A DNA stretch of 64,000 nt from Aquibium oceanicum (GTDB lineage: Bacteria > Pseudomonadota > Alphaproteobacteria > Rhizobiales > Rhizobiaceae), in NCBI RefSeq assembly GCF_001889605.1, contig NZ_CP018171.1, positions 3,804,501 to 3,868,500 on the forward strand, read 5' to 3'. The notes below the pieces were generated by a model. The model ran no database searches. It saw nothing but the letters and a program-made list of their open reading frames with translations, and was not told where the DNA came from. Below are positions 44,215 through 53,520 of the stretch, one piece after another. Within the stretch, counting starts at the first letter, position 1. Every line of letters begins with the position of its first letter. The position numbers were made by a program, and so were the translations under genes.

Positions 44215-45909
44215 ATGGACCTCGCCGCCGCTCCCTGGCGCGACGTCTATCCTCCGGGGCTCTCTCCCGCGGTGGACCTTAAGGGATTCCCCGTCCACGC
44301 GATCGTGGACGAGGCGGCGGCAAAATGGCCGGCCAAGGAGGCTGTGGTTTTCCGCGATCGCACGATGAGCTTCGGCGAATTGAAGTCGGATGTGGATCGC
44401 ACGGCCGCGGCCTTCGCGGCGGCGGGCATCGGCAAGGGCGACCGCGTCGCGCTGCTGTTGCCAAACACGATCTATCACCTGCTCGCCTTCTTCGGGGCTC
44501 TGAAGGCCGGTGCGACGGTCGTGCATCTCTCGCCGCTCGACGGACCGCGCGTCATCCAGCACAAGCTGGAAGACAGCGGCGCGCGCCTGCTCGTTACCAC
44601 CAACATCGGCGAACTAGCGATTGGGGCGGCGAAGCTCATTGCGGCGGCGACGATCGACCGGCTGATCGTCGGCGAGGACGAGGCCTTCGGCCCCTCCCCG
44701 CTCACGGGCCCCATGCCGGATGGCAAGGATTTCAGCACCTTCGCCGCGTTTCTGGAATCGGGGCGGGAGTCGGTTGAATCGAGTTCTGAAGGCAGCGGGA
44801 CGTTTCCCAACGTCGCCGTAGAAGACCTGGCGCTCCTCCAGTATACCGGCGGCACGACCGGCATGCCGAAGGGCACCATGCTGACGCACCGCAACCTCTC
44901 GACCGCCGTCGAGAGCTACGATCTCTGGTTCGAGGCCTGGGATCTGATGCGGCCGGGCGAGGATCGCGTGCTGCTCTTCCTGCCGCTGTTCCACATCTAT
45001 TCGCTGTCGGCGGTCATGCTGCGCTGCATCCGCAATGGCCAGGTCATGGTGATCCACACCCGGTTCGACGCCGAGACGGCGCTGCGGGAAATCGAGGCCG
45101 GCATCACCAGCTTCCCCGGCGTCCCGACCATGTGGATCGCGATCTGCGCCACCCAGCGCTTCGAGAAGCGAAACTTCGCCTCCCTGCGCTACTGCGCCTC
45201 CGGCGGCGCCCCGTTGCCGGTCGAGACGGCGCGCAGGCTGAAGGCGGCGACCGGGCACGATATCCTCGGCGGCTGGGGCATGACGGAGACCTCGCCCGCC
45301 GGCACGAACATTCCCTCCAGCCGCCCCGACAAGGTCGGCACGATCGGCGTCCCCCTGCCCGCCATCTGGCTCGACGTCGTGGCGCTGGACGATAACTCCC
45401 GCGTGCTGCCGCAGGGGGAAATCGGCGAACTGCGCGTCTCCGGTCCGAACGTCACGTCCGGATACTGGAACCGCGAGGCGGAGAACCCCGGTTTTTTCTC
45501 CGATGGCGGGTTCCTCACCGGCGACATCGGCTTCATGGACGACGAGGGCTTCTTCACCATCGTCGACCGCAAGAAGGACATGATCCTGTCGGGCGGCTTC
45601 AACGTCTATCCGCAACTCATCGAGCAGATGATCTACGAGCATCCGGACGTGGAGGAAGTGCTGGTGATCGGGGTACCCGACACCTACCGCGGCGAGGCGG
45701 CGAAGGCCTTCGTGAAGCTCAGGGCCGGCGCGGCACAGCTGACGCTGGACGAACTGCGGGACTTTCTCAAGAGTCGTCTCGGGCCGCACGAAATGCCGGC
45801 GGCGCTCGAGATTCGCGATGCGCTGCCGCGCACGCCGGTCGGAAAGCTGTCGAAACTCGAACTTAAACAGGAAGAGGAGGCGCGGCGCACGACCGCCCGC
45901 GCATCCTGA
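44215..45909 (+). CDS. pimA: Acyl-CoA ligase, dicarboxylate type (PimA-like)
   Basis: A 564-residue AMP-forming synthetase with the P-loop-like motif YTGGTTGMPKGTMLTHRN, GGWGMTETSPAG, TGDIGFMDDEGFFTIVDRKKDMI and the C-terminal PRTPVGKLSK with the catalytic Lys. It activates a carboxylic acid to its CoA thioester with ATP. It starts two bases after the pimF stop. By position it corresponds to PimA of R. palustris, which uses C7 and longer dicarboxylates and fatty acids; specificity here is inferred only from gene order. Confidence 0.87.
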   Translation: MDLAAAPWRDVYPPGLSPAVDLKGFPVHAIVDEAAAKWPAKEAVVFRDRTMSFGELKSDVDRTAAAFAAAGIGKGDRVALLLPNTIYHLLAFFGALKAGATVVHLSPLDGPRVIQHKLEDSGARLLVTTNIGELAIGAAKLIAAATIDRLIVGEDEAFGPSPLTGPMPDGKDFSTFAAFLESGRESVESSSEGSGTFPNVAVEDLALLQYTGGTTGMPKGTMLTHRNLSTAVESYDLWFEAWDLMRPGEDRVLLFLPLFHIYSLSAVMLRCIRNGQVMVIHTRFDAETALREIEAGITSFPGVPTMWIAICATQRFEKRNFASLRYCASGGAPLPVETARRLKAATGHDILGGWGMTETSPAGTNIPSSRPDKVGTIGVPLPAIWLDVVALDDNSRVLPQGEIGELRVSGPNVTSGYWNREAENPGFFSDGGFLTGDIGFMDDEGFFTIVDRKKDMILSGGFNVYPQLIEQMIYEHPDVEEVLVIGVPDTYRGEAAKAFVKLRAGAAQLTLDELRDFLKSRLGPHEMPAALEIRDALPRTPVGKLSKLELKQEEEARRTTARAS

Positions 45910-45927
45910 TCGAACAGGGAGAACATT

Positions 45928-47109
45928 ATGGCTGAAGCCGTCATCGTATCCACCGCGCGCACGCCGATCGGCAAGGCCTATCGAGGCGCGCTCAACGACA
46001 CCGACGGACACGCGCTCGGTGCGCACGCGATCCGCAACGCGCTGGCCCGCTCCGGGCTGGAGGGCGGCGAGATCGAGGACGTGATCATGGGCTGCGCCAT
46101 GCAGGAGGGCACCACCGGCCTCAACGTCGCACGGCGCGCGCTGCTGTCGGCCGGCCTGCCGGTGACGGTGGCGGGCACGACGATCGACCGGCAGTGCTCG
46201 TCGGGGCTGCAGTCGATGGCGCTGCTTGCGAACGCGATCCGCAACGACGGAGTCAAGGTCGGCATCGCAGGCGGGCTGGAATCGATCAGCCTGGTCCAGA
46301 ACGACCACCGAAACACTTTCCATCTCTTCGACGTGTCGCTGTCGGGACCCGCCGCCGACGTCTACATGCCGATGATCGACACGGCCGAGAACGTGGCGAA
46401 GCGCTACGGCATCTCGCGCGAGGCGCAGGACGCCTACGGGCTTCAGTCGCAGAAGCGCGTGGCCGCCGCCCGCGAGGCCGGACGGTTCGACGCCGAGATC
46501 GCGCCGATCGACGTGCGCATGGCCGTCATCGACCGGGAGACGAAGGAAGTCAGCCACAAGAACGTGACGCTGGCGCATGACGAGGGACCGCGTCCGGACA
46601 CCTCAGCCGAAGGCCTCGCCGGACTGAAGCCGGTGCGCGAGGGCGGCTTCATCACCGCCGGCAATGCCAGCCAGCTTTCCGACGGAGCCTCCGCCTGTGT
46701 GATGATGGATTCCAAGGAGGCAGAGAAGCGCGGGCTGACCCCGCTCGGCATCTTCCGCGGCTTCAACGTCGCCGGCTGCGAGCCGGACGAAATGGGCATC
46801 GGCCCGGTCTTCGCCGTGCCGCGCCTTCTCGAACGCCACGGGCTCAAGGTGGACGACATCGGCCTGTGGGAATTGAACGAAGCTTTCGCGGTGCAGGTGA
46901 TCTACTGCCGGGACAGGCTCGGCATCGATCCCGAGAAGCTCAACGTCAGCGGCGGCGCCATCGCGCTCGGCCATCCCTACGGAATGTCCGGCGCGCGTCT
47001 GGCCGGCCATGCGCTGATCGAAAGCAAGCGCCGCGGCGTGAAGTATGCCGTGGTGACGATGTGCGTCGGCGGCGGCATGGGCGCGGCCGGGCTCCTGGAG
47101 ATCAACTAG
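45928..47109 (+). CDS. pimB: Acetyl-CoA acyltransferase / thiolase (PimB-like)
   Basis: A 393-residue thiolase with all three catalytic elements: acyl-accepting Cys90 in DRQCSSG, His349 in [16 protein letters not shown] and Cys379 in [12 protein letters not shown]. It cleaves 3-oxoacyl-CoA to acetyl-CoA and a chain shortened by two carbons. GGGAGAA precedes the ATG. As the third gene it fills the PimB position and completes a beta-oxidation set with the flanking genes. Confidence 0.88.
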   Translation: MAEAVIVSTARTPIGKAYRGALNDTDGHALGAHAIRNALARSGLEGGEIEDVIMGCAMQEGTTGLNVARRALLSAGLPVTVAGTTIDRQCSSGLQSMALLANAIRNDGVKVGIAGGLESISLVQNDHRNTFHLFDVSLSGPAADVYMPMIDTAENVAKRYGISREAQDAYGLQSQKRVAAAREAGRFDAEIAPIDVRMAVIDRETKEVSHKNVTLAHDEGPRPDTSAEGLAGLKPVREGGFITAGNASQLSDGASACVMMDSKEAEKRGLTPLGIFRGFNVAGCEPDEMGIGPVFAVPRLLERHGLKVDDIGLWELNEAFAVQVIYCRDRLGIDPEKLNVSGGAIALGHPYGMSGARLAGHALIESKRRGVKYAVVTMCVGGGMGAAGLLEIN

Positions 47110-47123
47110 CAAGACATGAAGCA

Positions 47124-47148
47124 CCCCGCTTCGCTTGGCGGAGCGGGG
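47124..47148. promoter_or_regulatory. Intercistronic hairpin between pimB and pimC
   Basis: CCCCGCT (47124-47130) and AGCGGGG (47142-47148) pair across 11 bases, 15 bases past the pimB stop and before the pimC ribosome binding site. No T run follows; it probably tunes expression or RNA stability within the operon. Confidence 0.45.
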
Positions 47149-47176
47149 GTCGATCATCGCCAATGGAGTGCATGAC

Positions 47177-48379
<1,203 letters not shown>

Positions 48380-48419
48380 CCTCGGCATTTAAACATCGAC
48401 GCGAGACCGGGACACATCC

Positions 48420-49574
48420 ATGGACTTTGACCTCACTGAAGAACAATCGATCCTGAAGGATTCGCTCGACCGGCTGCTCGCCGACACCTACGGCTTCGAG
48501 GAGCGCAAGCGCCACATGGCATCGGCGGAGGGCTGGAGTGCGGAGGCCTGGAATCGGTATGCCGAGATGGGCCTGATGGCGCTGCCCTTCGCGGAGGAGG
48601 ACGGCGGCATCGGCGGCGGCCCGGTCGAGACCATGATCGTCATGGAAGCGCTCGGCAAAGCGCTGGCGCTGGAGCCCTATTTCGCGACGGTGATCTTGGG
48701 CGGCGGCTTCCTGCGGCTCGGCGGCTCGGCCGAGCAAAAGGCGAATCTCGTGCCACTGGTGGCGGAAGGATCTCTGAAGCTCGCCTTCGCCCATACGGAG
48801 CGCAACTCGCGCTTCGACCTCGCCCGTGTCGAGACGAAGGCAAGGCAGGATGGCGACGGCTGGGTGTTGTCCGGGTCCAAGAGCGTCGTGCTCCACGGCG
48901 ACTGCGCCGACCGCATTTTCGTCACCGCCCGGACCGGCGGAGCGTCGGGTGACGAGACGGGCATCGGGGTATTCCTGGTCGATGCGAATGCGGAAGGCGT
49001 GTCGCGCCGCGGCTATGCCACGCAGGACGGCCTGCGCGCCGCCGAACTGACGCTGGAGAACGTTCGCGTCGCGGCCGACGCGGTGTACGGCGATCCCTCG
49101 GACGCGCTGCCGCTCGTGCGCCGCGTCGTCGACCAGGCGATCGCCGCGCTATCGGCCGAGGCGGTCGGCGCCATCTCGGCCATGCACGCTCTGACCCTCG
49201 ACTACATGAAAGTGCGAAAGCAGTTCGGCGTGCCAATCGGAGCCTTCCAGGTGCTCCAGCACGCCGCCGTCGACATGTATGTCGCCATCGAGCAGGCGCG
49301 CTCCATCACGCTTTACGCGACCATGATGGCGGATTCGGACGATGCGGCGGAGCGCGCCAAGGCCATGCACGCGGCCAAGGCCGAGATCGGTCGGGGCGGA
49401 CGGCTGGTCGGCGAGAACGCCATCCAGATCCATGGCGGCGTCGGCATGACGATGGAATATGCCGTCGGCCACTACTTCAAGCGCATGACCATGATCGACG
49501 TCGCGTTCGGCAATACCGACCATCACATGCGGGCGCTGGCGCGGGCCGGCGGGCTTTTCGACGCCGCTGCCTGA
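48420..49574 (+). CDS. pimD: Acyl-CoA dehydrogenase, small subunit type (PimD-like)
   Basis: A 384-residue acyl-CoA dehydrogenase-fold protein following the PimC-like gene by 40 bases. The N-terminal domain has MGLMALPFAEEDGGIGG. The usual SEPxAGSD loop is replaced by AHTERNSRFDLARVET, and the C-terminal part keeps RKQFGVPIGAFQVLQHAAVDMYV and AIQIHGGVGMTMEYAVGHYFKR. This divergence is typical of the partner chain in heteromeric enzymes. Probably forms a complex with the preceding protein. It ends the visible operon; a pimE homologue is absent here. Confidence 0.83.
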   Translation: MDFDLTEEQSILKDSLDRLLADTYGFEERKRHMASAEGWSAEAWNRYAEMGLMALPFAEEDGGIGGGPVETMIVMEALGKALALEPYFATVILGGGFLRLGGSAEQKANLVPLVAEGSLKLAFAHTERNSRFDLARVETKARQDGDGWVLSGSKSVVLHGDCADRIFVTARTGGASGDETGIGVFLVDANAEGVSRRGYATQDGLRAAELTLENVRVAADAVYGDPSDALPLVRRVVDQAIAALSAEAVGAISAMHALTLDYMKVRKQFGVPIGAFQVLQHAAVDMYVAIEQARSITLYATMMADSDDAAERAKAMHAAKAEIGRGGRLVGENAIQIHGGVGMTMEYAVGHYFKRMTMIDVAFGNTDHHMRALARAGGLFDAAA

Positions 49575-49890
49575 CGCGGACGCACGGCCACGTCCTGCCC
49601 ATCCGGTTCGGAGCGACAGCGCATCACTGCGTCGTTTTCGTGCGGATCGCGCGCGAACGAAGCTGCTACCAGCGCAAGGTCGCGCAATACACGCATCGCC
49701 CGGGACGGAACTGCCTGGAAGGCAAAGCAGTTGTCGTCTGACAACAACGGTCTCTGCCGGCGCCTGGTGGCGAAGGCGGGTGACCTCGGTAGCCGAGCGC
49801 ACCTTTTGAATGACCGAGAAGATGTCCCGTCAGGGACGCGCATGGACGGCGGTGTCGGCCCATCGTTCCACGAGAGCCGGATCCGATACA
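49575..49890. other. Intergenic region after the pim-like operon
   Basis: About 316 bases with no convincing gene. It contains one 16-bp palindrome, GTTGTC-GTCT-GACAAC (49730-49745), of the kind bound by dimeric repressors. An in-frame extension of the FNT gene begins at 49810 but lacks family similarity. Confidence 0.4.
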
Positions 49891-50745
49891 ATGACAAGCG
49901 AAACCGAGAACCGTCTCAGCCCCGCGTCCGAAATGACGGATCTGAACGAAGGCGAGAAGCGCGCGGTCGATCATCAGAGCCGCCCGAGCGCCGCGCTGAT
50001 CCACGAAACCATACGGGCGGAAGGCGAAAGGGAGCTCGAACGCACGAGCGTCGCGCTCATGCTGTCGGGATTTGCCGCCGGACTGTCGATCGGCTTTTCC
50101 GTCGTCGTTCCGGCAATCCTCATGGTCGCGCTACCGGACGTTTCCTGGAAGCATCTCCTCACGTCGCTCGGCTACACGATCGGCTTTCTGATCGTCGTTC
50201 TCGGCCGGCAGCAGCTCTTTACCGAGAACACGCTGACGCCCGTCTTGCCTTTGCTGAAGAACCGGAATCTCCACCATCTCGCTCAGGTCGGGCGGCTATG
50301 GTCAGTCGTTCTGTTGTCCAACATAGCGGCGACATGGGTCTTTTCGGCCGTCCTGGCCCACACCCCGGTCTTTGATCAGGAGATCAGGACGGCGATCGCG
50401 GCGTATTCGCACACGGCGTTGGATTCCGACTTCTGGCCGATGTTTCTCAAGGCCGTCTTCGCCGGCTGGCTCATCGCCCTGATGGTCTGGCTCATGCCGG
50501 CGGCGGGCGATGCCAGGCCGTTCGTGATCATCATCGTGACCTATGTCGTCGCACTCGCACATCTGGCGCACATCATCGCCGGATCGGTGGAAGCATCGTT
50601 CCTCGTGCACGTGGGCGAAGCCTCGTTCGCCGACTATCTCTTCCGCTTCTTCGTTCCTACGCTGCTCGGCAACACGATCGGCGGTGTTGCCTTGGTTGCC
50701 TGTCTCAATTTCGGCCAGGTCGCACCGGAACTCGAGGAGAGATAG
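49891..50745 (+). CDS. Formate/nitrite transporter (FNT) family channel, YfdC-like
   Basis: A 284-residue inner-membrane protein with about six helices. The N-terminal cytoplasmic ALIHETIRAEGERELERTSVALMLSGFAAGLSIGFS matches E. coli YfdC, as do YTIGFLIVVLGRQQLFTENTLTPVLP, GWLIALMVWLMPAAGDA and PTLLGNTIGGVALVACL. FNT proteins conduct small monovalent anions (formate, nitrite, hydrosulfide). It stands next to a sulfide-responsive operon, so HS- export is conceivable but unproven. The start at 49891 gives a family-like N-terminus. Confidence 0.87.
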   Translation: MTSETENRLSPASEMTDLNEGEKRAVDHQSRPSAALIHETIRAEGERELERTSVALMLSGFAAGLSIGFSVVVPAILMVALPDVSWKHLLTSLGYTIGFLIVVLGRQQLFTENTLTPVLPLLKNRNLHHLAQVGRLWSVVLLSNIAATWVFSAVLAHTPVFDQEIRTAIAAYSHTALDSDFWPMFLKAVFAGWLIALMVWLMPAAGDARPFVIIIVTYVVALAHLAHIIAGSVEASFLVHVGEASFADYLFRFFVPTLLGNTIGGVALVACLNFGQVAPELEER

Positions 50746-50809
50746 AGACGCCGCGCCTCTGTTGATGAGCGGTATCGCCGCCGTTCATGCTCCGCCGCCG
50801 TCTCCGCGC

Positions 50810-51157
50810 TTACGCGTCGGCTTCAGCAGGCACCTTTCCGTGGCTTCGCAGGATCGCCGGCTCGCAATAGAGCCCGTACAACGTCTGCAGCACCTCCGCG
50901 ACCTCCTTCGAAGCTACGCGGTAATAGATCTCGCGGCCCTGCCTGCGGGTCGTGACGAGCTTCGACAGCCGCAGTTTGGCGAGTTGCTGCGAGAGCGCCG
51001 ACTGGGACATGCCGACCGCATCAGCCAGCGGCTGCACGGCCATCTCGCCGTTCAAGAGGTTGCACAGGATCATCAGCCGGTTCTTGTTGGCGAGCGCCGA
51101 CAGCAGCTCCGCCGCCTGCTCGGCAGAGGCATCGAGCTTTTCGAGATCCATTCGCAT
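50810..51157 (-). CDS. bigR: ArsR-family repressor, BigR/SqrR-like persulfide sensor
   Basis: A 115-residue winged-helix repressor with LSALANKNRLMILCNLLNGE and the recognition helix SQSALSQQLAKLRLSKLVTTRRQGREIYYR. Cys32 and Cys98 lie at the two positions that form the sulfur-bridged switch in BigR and SqrR, so derepression by persulfides is likely. AAGGGAAG eight bases upstream favours the ATG at 51157. It is divergent from the sulfur operon, and a perfect palindrome sits between the two, over the operon promoter. Confidence 0.85.
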   Translation of the reverse strand: MRMDLEKLDASAEQAAELLSALANKNRLMILCNLLNGEMAVQPLADAVGMSQSALSQQLAKLRLSKLVTTRRQGREIYYRVASKEVAEVLQTLYGLYCEPAILRSHGKVPAEADA

Positions 51158-51168
51158 CCGAACTTCCC

Positions 51169-51197
51169 TTGAACATATGAACACCCTGTCATATGTA
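51169..51197. promoter_or_regulatory. Promoter and BigR-type operator of the sulfur operon
   Basis: TTGAAC (51169-51174), 17 bases, TATGTA (51192-51197) form a promoter for the rightward genes. The perfect inverted repeat ACATATGA-ACACCCTG-TCATATGT (51173-51196) lies across the whole spacer. Placement between the divergent repressor and its presumed target operon strongly suggests the repressor binds here. Confidence 0.72.
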
Positions 51198-51241
51198 GCC
51201 AACCACACGCGTTTCGCAACCTTCCGGATGAAGGAATCGCA

Positions 51242-51664
51242 ATGACCGAATTCACCCCCTGGCTCTCGCTTTCGGGAGGGCTGCTCATAGGCCTCTCCGC
51301 CGTGCTACTGATGGCTTTGCATGGCCGGATCGCAGGCATGACGGCAATCCTGGCCGGGATCATCCCTCCCTTTCCCTCCGACTGGGCCTGGCGCGCGGCA
51401 TTCCTCGCCGGCGCAATCGTCGCTCCGCTGGGCTGGCTGGCTGCCGGCAACGAGATCGCGTTCGCGGTTCCGCTTTCGACGCCGACCCTTGTCATCGGCG
51501 GACTGATCGTCGGCATCGGCGTGACCTACGGATCGGGCTGCACGAGCGGCCACGGGGTGTGCGGCATGGCGCGCCTGTCGCGGCGCTCGATCGTCGCTAC
51601 GCTCGTCTTCATGGCGTTCTCGATCGCCACCGTCTACGTCATGCGCCACGTCTTGGGGGCTTGA
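51242..51664 (+). CDS. YeeE/YedE-family sulfur-compound permease, first half
   Basis: A 140-residue membrane protein with four helices and the family signature [27 protein letters not shown], whose Cys residues line the transport path in YeeE-type thiosulfate transporters. It is half the size of full-length YeeE and probably pairs with the next protein, whose ATG follows by one base. First gene after the palindromic operator. Confidence 0.88.
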   Translation: MTEFTPWLSLSGGLLIGLSAVLLMALHGRIAGMTAILAGIIPPFPSDWAWRAAFLAGAIVAPLGWLAAGNEIAFAVPLSTPTLVIGGLIVGIGVTYGSGCTSGHGVCGMARLSRRSIVATLVFMAFSIATVYVMRHVLGA

Positions 51665-51665
51665 G

Positions 51666-52103
51666 ATGAAGAAAATTCTGTCCGCATTCCTGATCGGCGG
51701 CATCTTCGGGCTCGGCATCGCGATCTCGGGCATGGCGAACCCAGCCAAGGTGCTGAACTTCTTCGATGTCGCCGGCAACTGGGATCCCAGCCTGCTCTTC
51801 GTCATGGGCGGCGCGCTTCTCGTCACCGCGATCGGCTACCGGATCGTTTTCGGTGCGCGCAAGCAGCCGATCTTCGAGGCGCGGTACTCGCTTCCGGGAA
51901 CGACCGGCATCGATGCGCAGCTCGTCGGCGGCTCCGCGATCTTCGGCATAGGCTGGGGCATCTCCGGATTCTGCCCCGGCGGCGCCATTCCCGCCCTCGG
52001 CCTCGGCCATGTCGAAACCCCGATTTTCATCGCCTCCATGATTGCCGGCATCGTGATCGCACGCGCCCTCAAGGATCGTGCGGCACGTCCGGCAACGGCC
52101 TGA
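51666..52103 (+). CDS. YeeE/YedE-family sulfur-compound permease, second half
   Basis: A 145-residue membrane protein with four helices. It has FGLGIAISGMANPAKVLNFFDVAGNWDPSL near the N-terminus and FGIGWGISGFCPGGAIPALGLG with the conserved Cys. It complements the preceding half-length permease. Gene pairs of this kind are a regular part of BigR-controlled operons and are thought to move a reduced sulfur species across the inner membrane. Confidence 0.88.
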   Translation: MKKILSAFLIGGIFGLGIAISGMANPAKVLNFFDVAGNWDPSLLFVMGGALLVTAIGYRIVFGARKQPIFEARYSLPGTTGIDAQLVGGSAIFGIGWGISGFCPGGAIPALGLGHVETPIFIASMIAGIVIARALKDRAARPATA

Positions 52104-52129
52104 ACCAGCCCCAGCGAAGGAGAAACGAG

Positions 52130-53026
52130 ATGACCTCTGCCCTGCCCTTCACTCCGGACACCTCGGTCAAGCCGGACGTATTCGGCTTCTTCGACCCGGC
52201 AACCAACACCGTCTCCTACATCGTCAAGGATCCGGCCTCAGACGCCTGCGCGGTCATCGATTCCGTCATGGACATCGACTATGCCGCCGGCCGCATCACC
52301 TACGATCACGCCGACGAGATCATCGGGCACATCCGCAGCAATGGCTGGAAGCTCGAGTGGATCATCGAGACGCATGTCCATGCCGACCACCTGTCGGCCG
52401 CGCCCTACATCCAGCAGAAGCTCGGCGGCAAGCTGGGCATCGGCGAGAACATCACCATCGTGCAGGACACCTTCGGAAAGATCTTCAACGAGGGCACCGA
52501 ATTCCAGCGCGACGGCTCGCAGTTCGACCGCCTGTTCAAGGACGGCGACAGCTACACCATCGGCACGATGACGGCCTATGCCATGCATACGCCCGGCCAC
52601 ACGCCCGCCTGCATGACGCATGTCATCGGCGATGCCGCCTTCGTGGGGGATACGCTGTTCATGCCCGACGGGGGCTCGGCCCGCGCCGACTTCCCGGGCG
52701 GCGACGCGCACGTGCTCTACCGCTCGATCAGGCGCGTGCTCTCGCTGCCGCCTGAAACGCGCCTCTTCATCTGCCACGACTACGGGCCGAACGGCCGCGA
52801 TATCAAGTGGGAGACGACGGTGGCCGACGAACGCGCCCACAACATCCACGTGCACGAGGGGATTTCGGAGGCGGAGTTCGTCAAGATGCGCGAGGAGCGC
52901 GACAAGACGCTGGCGATGCCGAAGCTCATCATCCCGTCGCTTCAGGTCAACATGCGAGCCGGGCGCTTGCCACCCAGGGACGAAGACGGCAAGACTTTCC
53001 TCAAGGTACCCGTCAACGGACTTTGA
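52130..53026 (+). CDS. blh: Persulfide dioxygenase (ETHE1/Blh-type metallo-beta-lactamase fold)
   Basis: A 298-residue protein with ETHVHADHLSAA (His82, His84, Asp86, His87), HTPGHTPACM, GDTLFMPDGGSARADFPGGDA and ICHDYGPNGRD. Mononuclear-iron relatives oxidise glutathione persulfide to sulfite with O2. It lies in a BigR-type operon, where this enzyme is called Blh. AAGGAG precedes the ATG. Together with the rhodanese-like gene downstream it detoxifies sulfide-derived persulfides. Confidence 0.92.
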   Translation: MTSALPFTPDTSVKPDVFGFFDPATNTVSYIVKDPASDACAVIDSVMDIDYAAGRITYDHADEIIGHIRSNGWKLEWIIETHVHADHLSAAPYIQQKLGGKLGIGENITIVQDTFGKIFNEGTEFQRDGSQFDRLFKDGDSYTIGTMTAYAMHTPGHTPACMTHVIGDAAFVGDTLFMPDGGSARADFPGGDAHVLYRSIRRVLSLPPETRLFICHDYGPNGRDIKWETTVADERAHNIHVHEGISEAEFVKMREERDKTLAMPKLIIPSLQVNMRAGRLPPRDEDGKTFLKVPVNGL

Positions 53027-53085
53027 GCAGCGACGCCGGAAGGTTTACTACCGGCGCCTGGAACCTCACTCACAAGGACAGTGCA

Positions 53086-53421
53086 ATGGAATTCCGCAAG
53101 ATCAACGACGACATCGCCGTGGCGCCCCAGATCGGCGCCGAAGACGTCCGGGCGATCGCCGATGCCGGCTTCAAGAGCATCGTGTGCAACCGCCCCGACA
53201 CCGAAGACGGCGCGGTTCCGCATGACCGGGTCGAAGCGGCGGCGAAGGCCGCCGGGCTGGAGTTCCGCTTCATTCCGGTGGTCAGCGGCGCGATCAACGA
53301 AGAGAACGTGCGGGACATGGCGGCGGCCTTGAAGAGCCTTCCGGCGCCGGTGCTCGCCTATTGCCGCACCGGCGGGCGTTGCATGAACCTCTACGGCCTC
53401 GTCCAGCAGACCAGCGCCTGA
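53086..53421 (+). CDS. TIGR01244/DUF442 sulfurtransferase-phosphatase-like protein
   Basis: A 111-residue protein with the family N-terminus FRKINDDIAVAPQIGAEDVRAIADAGFKSIVCNRPDTE and an active-site loop C93-R-T-G-G-R-C99. The loop usually reads CRSGTRS, so the last residue being Cys and the Thr being Gly are unusual. These domains are fused to the persulfide dioxygenase in some bacteria and are separate here, 59 bases downstream of it. It probably transfers sulfane sulfur to or from glutathione. Confidence 0.87.
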   Translation: MEFRKINDDIAVAPQIGAEDVRAIADAGFKSIVCNRPDTEDGAVPHDRVEAAAKAAGLEFRFIPVVSGAINEENVRDMAAALKSLPAPVLAYCRTGGRCMNLYGLVQQTSA

Positions 53422-53520
53422 CAGCAGCCGCCCAAGGGCGAACCGAAAAACCCGACCTTCCGACACGCGCCGTCGATGGCGCGTGGCCGGACACGTCTGT
53501 TCTGAAGAAGGGGAATGAAG

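Noticed and set aside
49523-49897. A 124-codon minus-strand frame after the pim-like operon
   Set aside because: Arg/Pro/Ser-rich, overlaps the 3' end of pimD and has no ribosome binding site.
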